Assembly (NCBI RefSeq): GCF_001570485.1
Contig: NZ_BCTA01000026.1
Coordinates: 186,001 to 250,000, forward strand
Length of the DNA: 64,000 nt
From: Mycolicibacterium novocastrense
GTDB lineage: Bacteria; Actinomycetota; Actinomycetes; Mycobacteriales; Mycobacteriaceae
Direction: 5' to 3'
In this document: positions 62,965 through 64,000 of the stretch, piece after piece
Numbering within the stretch: the stretch's first letter is position 1
Layout of the letters: each line of letters begins with the position of its first letter
Made by a program: the position numbers and the translations under genes
Notes under the pieces: model-generated
Told to the model about the DNA's origin: nothing
Database searches by the model: none
Seen by the model: the letters and a program-made list of their open reading frames with translations, nothing else

Positions 62965-63007
62965 TACTAGCAGAGGCTTTACCTCGCCGTCAGTTGATTT
63001 GTGAAAT

Positions 63008-63916
63008 TCAGATCGACGGAAACGGCAGCCAGTCGTCGAACATGAACGCGTCACCCCGGGCGACGACGGTGGCGCCGCCGTGCCCGGGATAGTGCGCGGG
63101 CACCACCGCGGCGCGCCGCCGCGACGCCTCGGTGAGGATGCGCTTGCGTGTTGTCGCGGCCCCCGTGAAGTCCTCGTCCCAGGCGCAGGGATCCTCCGGT
63201 CGCAGAACCTGGATCGGGCAGTGCGTCAGATCGCCGACGAACACCGCGGGCCGGCCGGCGTCGAGCCACACCACCGACGATCCCGGGGTGTGACCCGGCG
63301 CGGGGCGCAGCCACAGCGATTCGCTGAGCTGATGATCCCCTGACCACAGTTCCATCTGCTCCTGCACCGGGGAAACACTGTCCTCGAACACCGTTCGGAC
63401 GTGTCGCTGAACGGATTCCTCGTCCTCTGTACGCGGCGTGGTCGAGTACGCGGGGCCGTCGGGCCCGAAATGACGGTAGTCGGCCTCGGGTACGAGATAG
63501 CGGGCGTTGGGAAACGTCGGCACCCAGGAACCGTTGCTCCGCAGAGTATTCCAGCCGACGTGGTCGAAATGCAGGTGCGTGTTGACGACCACATCCACGT
63601 CGGCGGGGTCGAATCCCGCGGCGGACAACGCGGAAAGGAACTCGGTCTGCAGGCCGGAGAGCACTGTCATCCGCGGCCGGCTCTTGCCGTTGCCCGCACC
63701 GGTGTCGATCAGCACCGTCAGGCCGTCGACCTGGATCACCCAGATCTGCAGGGCGATGCGCCATCCGGCGTCGGTCCAGTAGGTCGGCGAGAGGTCGTCG
63801 GCATGGTCGTCCCAGGCCTGCGCGGGAGTGTGCGGAAAGATCGCCCTCGGGAGGCTGTCGACCTGCCACTCCACCGCACGTGTGAGTGTCGCGCCGCCCC
63901 ACCGGATCCGGTCCAC
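63008..63916 (-). CDS. MBL-fold metallohydrolase
   Basis: The 302-residue metallo-beta-lactamase-fold hydrolase has VVVNTHLHFDHVGWNTL (HxHxDH), preceding strand LTVLIDTGAGNGKSRP, third-ligand region LRPAPGHTPGSSVVWLD, FVGDLTHCPIQ (Asp ligand) and the final His in AAVVPAHYPGHGG. This resembles the quorum-quenching lactonase/AidA-like and parathion-hydrolase-like MBL group; no signal peptide is seen. The GTG start (VDRIRWGGA) is the likely one. It is 119 bp upstream of folE on the same strand; the AT-rich gap suggests that folE has its own promoter. Substrate unknown. Confidence 0.88.
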   Translation of the reverse strand: MDRIRWGGATLTRAVEWQVDSLPRAIFPHTPAQAWDDHADDLSPTYWTDAGWRIALQIWVIQVDGLTVLIDTGAGNGKSRPRMTVLSGLQTEFLSALSAAGFDPADVDVVVNTHLHFDHVGWNTLRSNGSWVPTFPNARYLVPEADYRHFGPDGPAYSTTPRTEDEESVQRHVRTVFEDSVSPVQEQMELWSGDHQLSESLWLRPAPGHTPGSSVVWLDAGRPAVFVGDLTHCPIQVLRPEDPCAWDEDFTGAATTRKRILTEASRRRAAVVPAHYPGHGGATVVARGDAFMFDDWLPFPSI

Positions 63917-64000
63917 GGCCTACAGGCTAGAGGACCGGTCTGCGGTGGGGCACGCTCGCGGCTCTGCGAATGTGCGCGATGCGTTGCAGATCTGTGGCGT

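Overview
The window is chromosomal DNA of a high-GC, mycolic-acid-producing actinobacterium, almost certainly a non-tuberculous (rapid-grower type) Mycobacterium/Mycolicibacterium. The strongest evidence is the arabinogalactan/mycolate locus at 39.8-60 kb: glf, glfT2, the Rv3807c phosphatase, ubiA, aftB, fbpA, fbpD, culp6, fadD32, pks13 and accD4, in the same order as M. tuberculosis Rv3809c-Rv3799c. The whole window follows the M. tuberculosis map from about Rv3856c down to Rv3799c, with local insertions and losses. M. tuberculosis gene numbers are assigned from remembered sequence and gene order, not from a search.

Left part (1-18 kb): a SulP transporter (cut by the window edge) with an ArsR regulator; a PHP phosphoesterase; a lysine-rich basic protein; DNA polymerase IV with a LexA-like palindrome on its start codon; the divergent ethR/ethA pair around a 20-bp-phased operator; rraA coupled to a large cyclase/ATPase protein; a TipAS-type MerR regulator with a textbook 19-bp-spacer promoter; the membrane-anchored histone-like hns; a CopC/CopD copper module; a DUF6474 protein; an ImmA-type metallopeptidase plus MAB_1171c-like membrane protein; espR; and a GDT1/TMEM165 manganese exporter behind a yybP-ykoY riboswitch.

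Middle (17.6-39.6 kb): the Rv3847 orthologue, a nickel superoxide dismutase with its divergent maturation peptidase, a cluster of DnaA-box-like sites, a rhodanese, a DUF4328 membrane protein, glpQ1, the iron-regulated bfrB and Rv3839-like genes with IdeR-type boxes, an LCP ligase, a CPBP protease, pheA, a phosphoglycerate-mutase-like phosphatase, a tiny Cys-rich protein, a minimal zincin, a septum-formation protein, serS, a zinc alcohol dehydrogenase, an MBL-Rieske fusion, two tandem acyltransferases, a HAD phosphatase, the LGFP/PGRP amidase and erp. The sulfolipid-1 region that separates serS from Rv3818 in M. tuberculosis is absent.

Right part (39.8-64 kb): two clusters build the mycolyl-arabinogalactan. 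glf to aftB make galactofuranose polymer, the DPA arabinose donor and terminal arabinose. The Ag85 proteins and Culp6 act on mycolates outside the membrane. fadD32-pks13-accD4 perform the final condensation. A decayed, internally deleted Ag85 gene lies between aftB and fbpA. Downstream is a tightly coupled folE - MFS exporter - RibD/DHFR-like reductase operon of unknown purpose, then an MBL hydrolase. I see no tRNA, rRNA, CRISPR array or insertion sequence.
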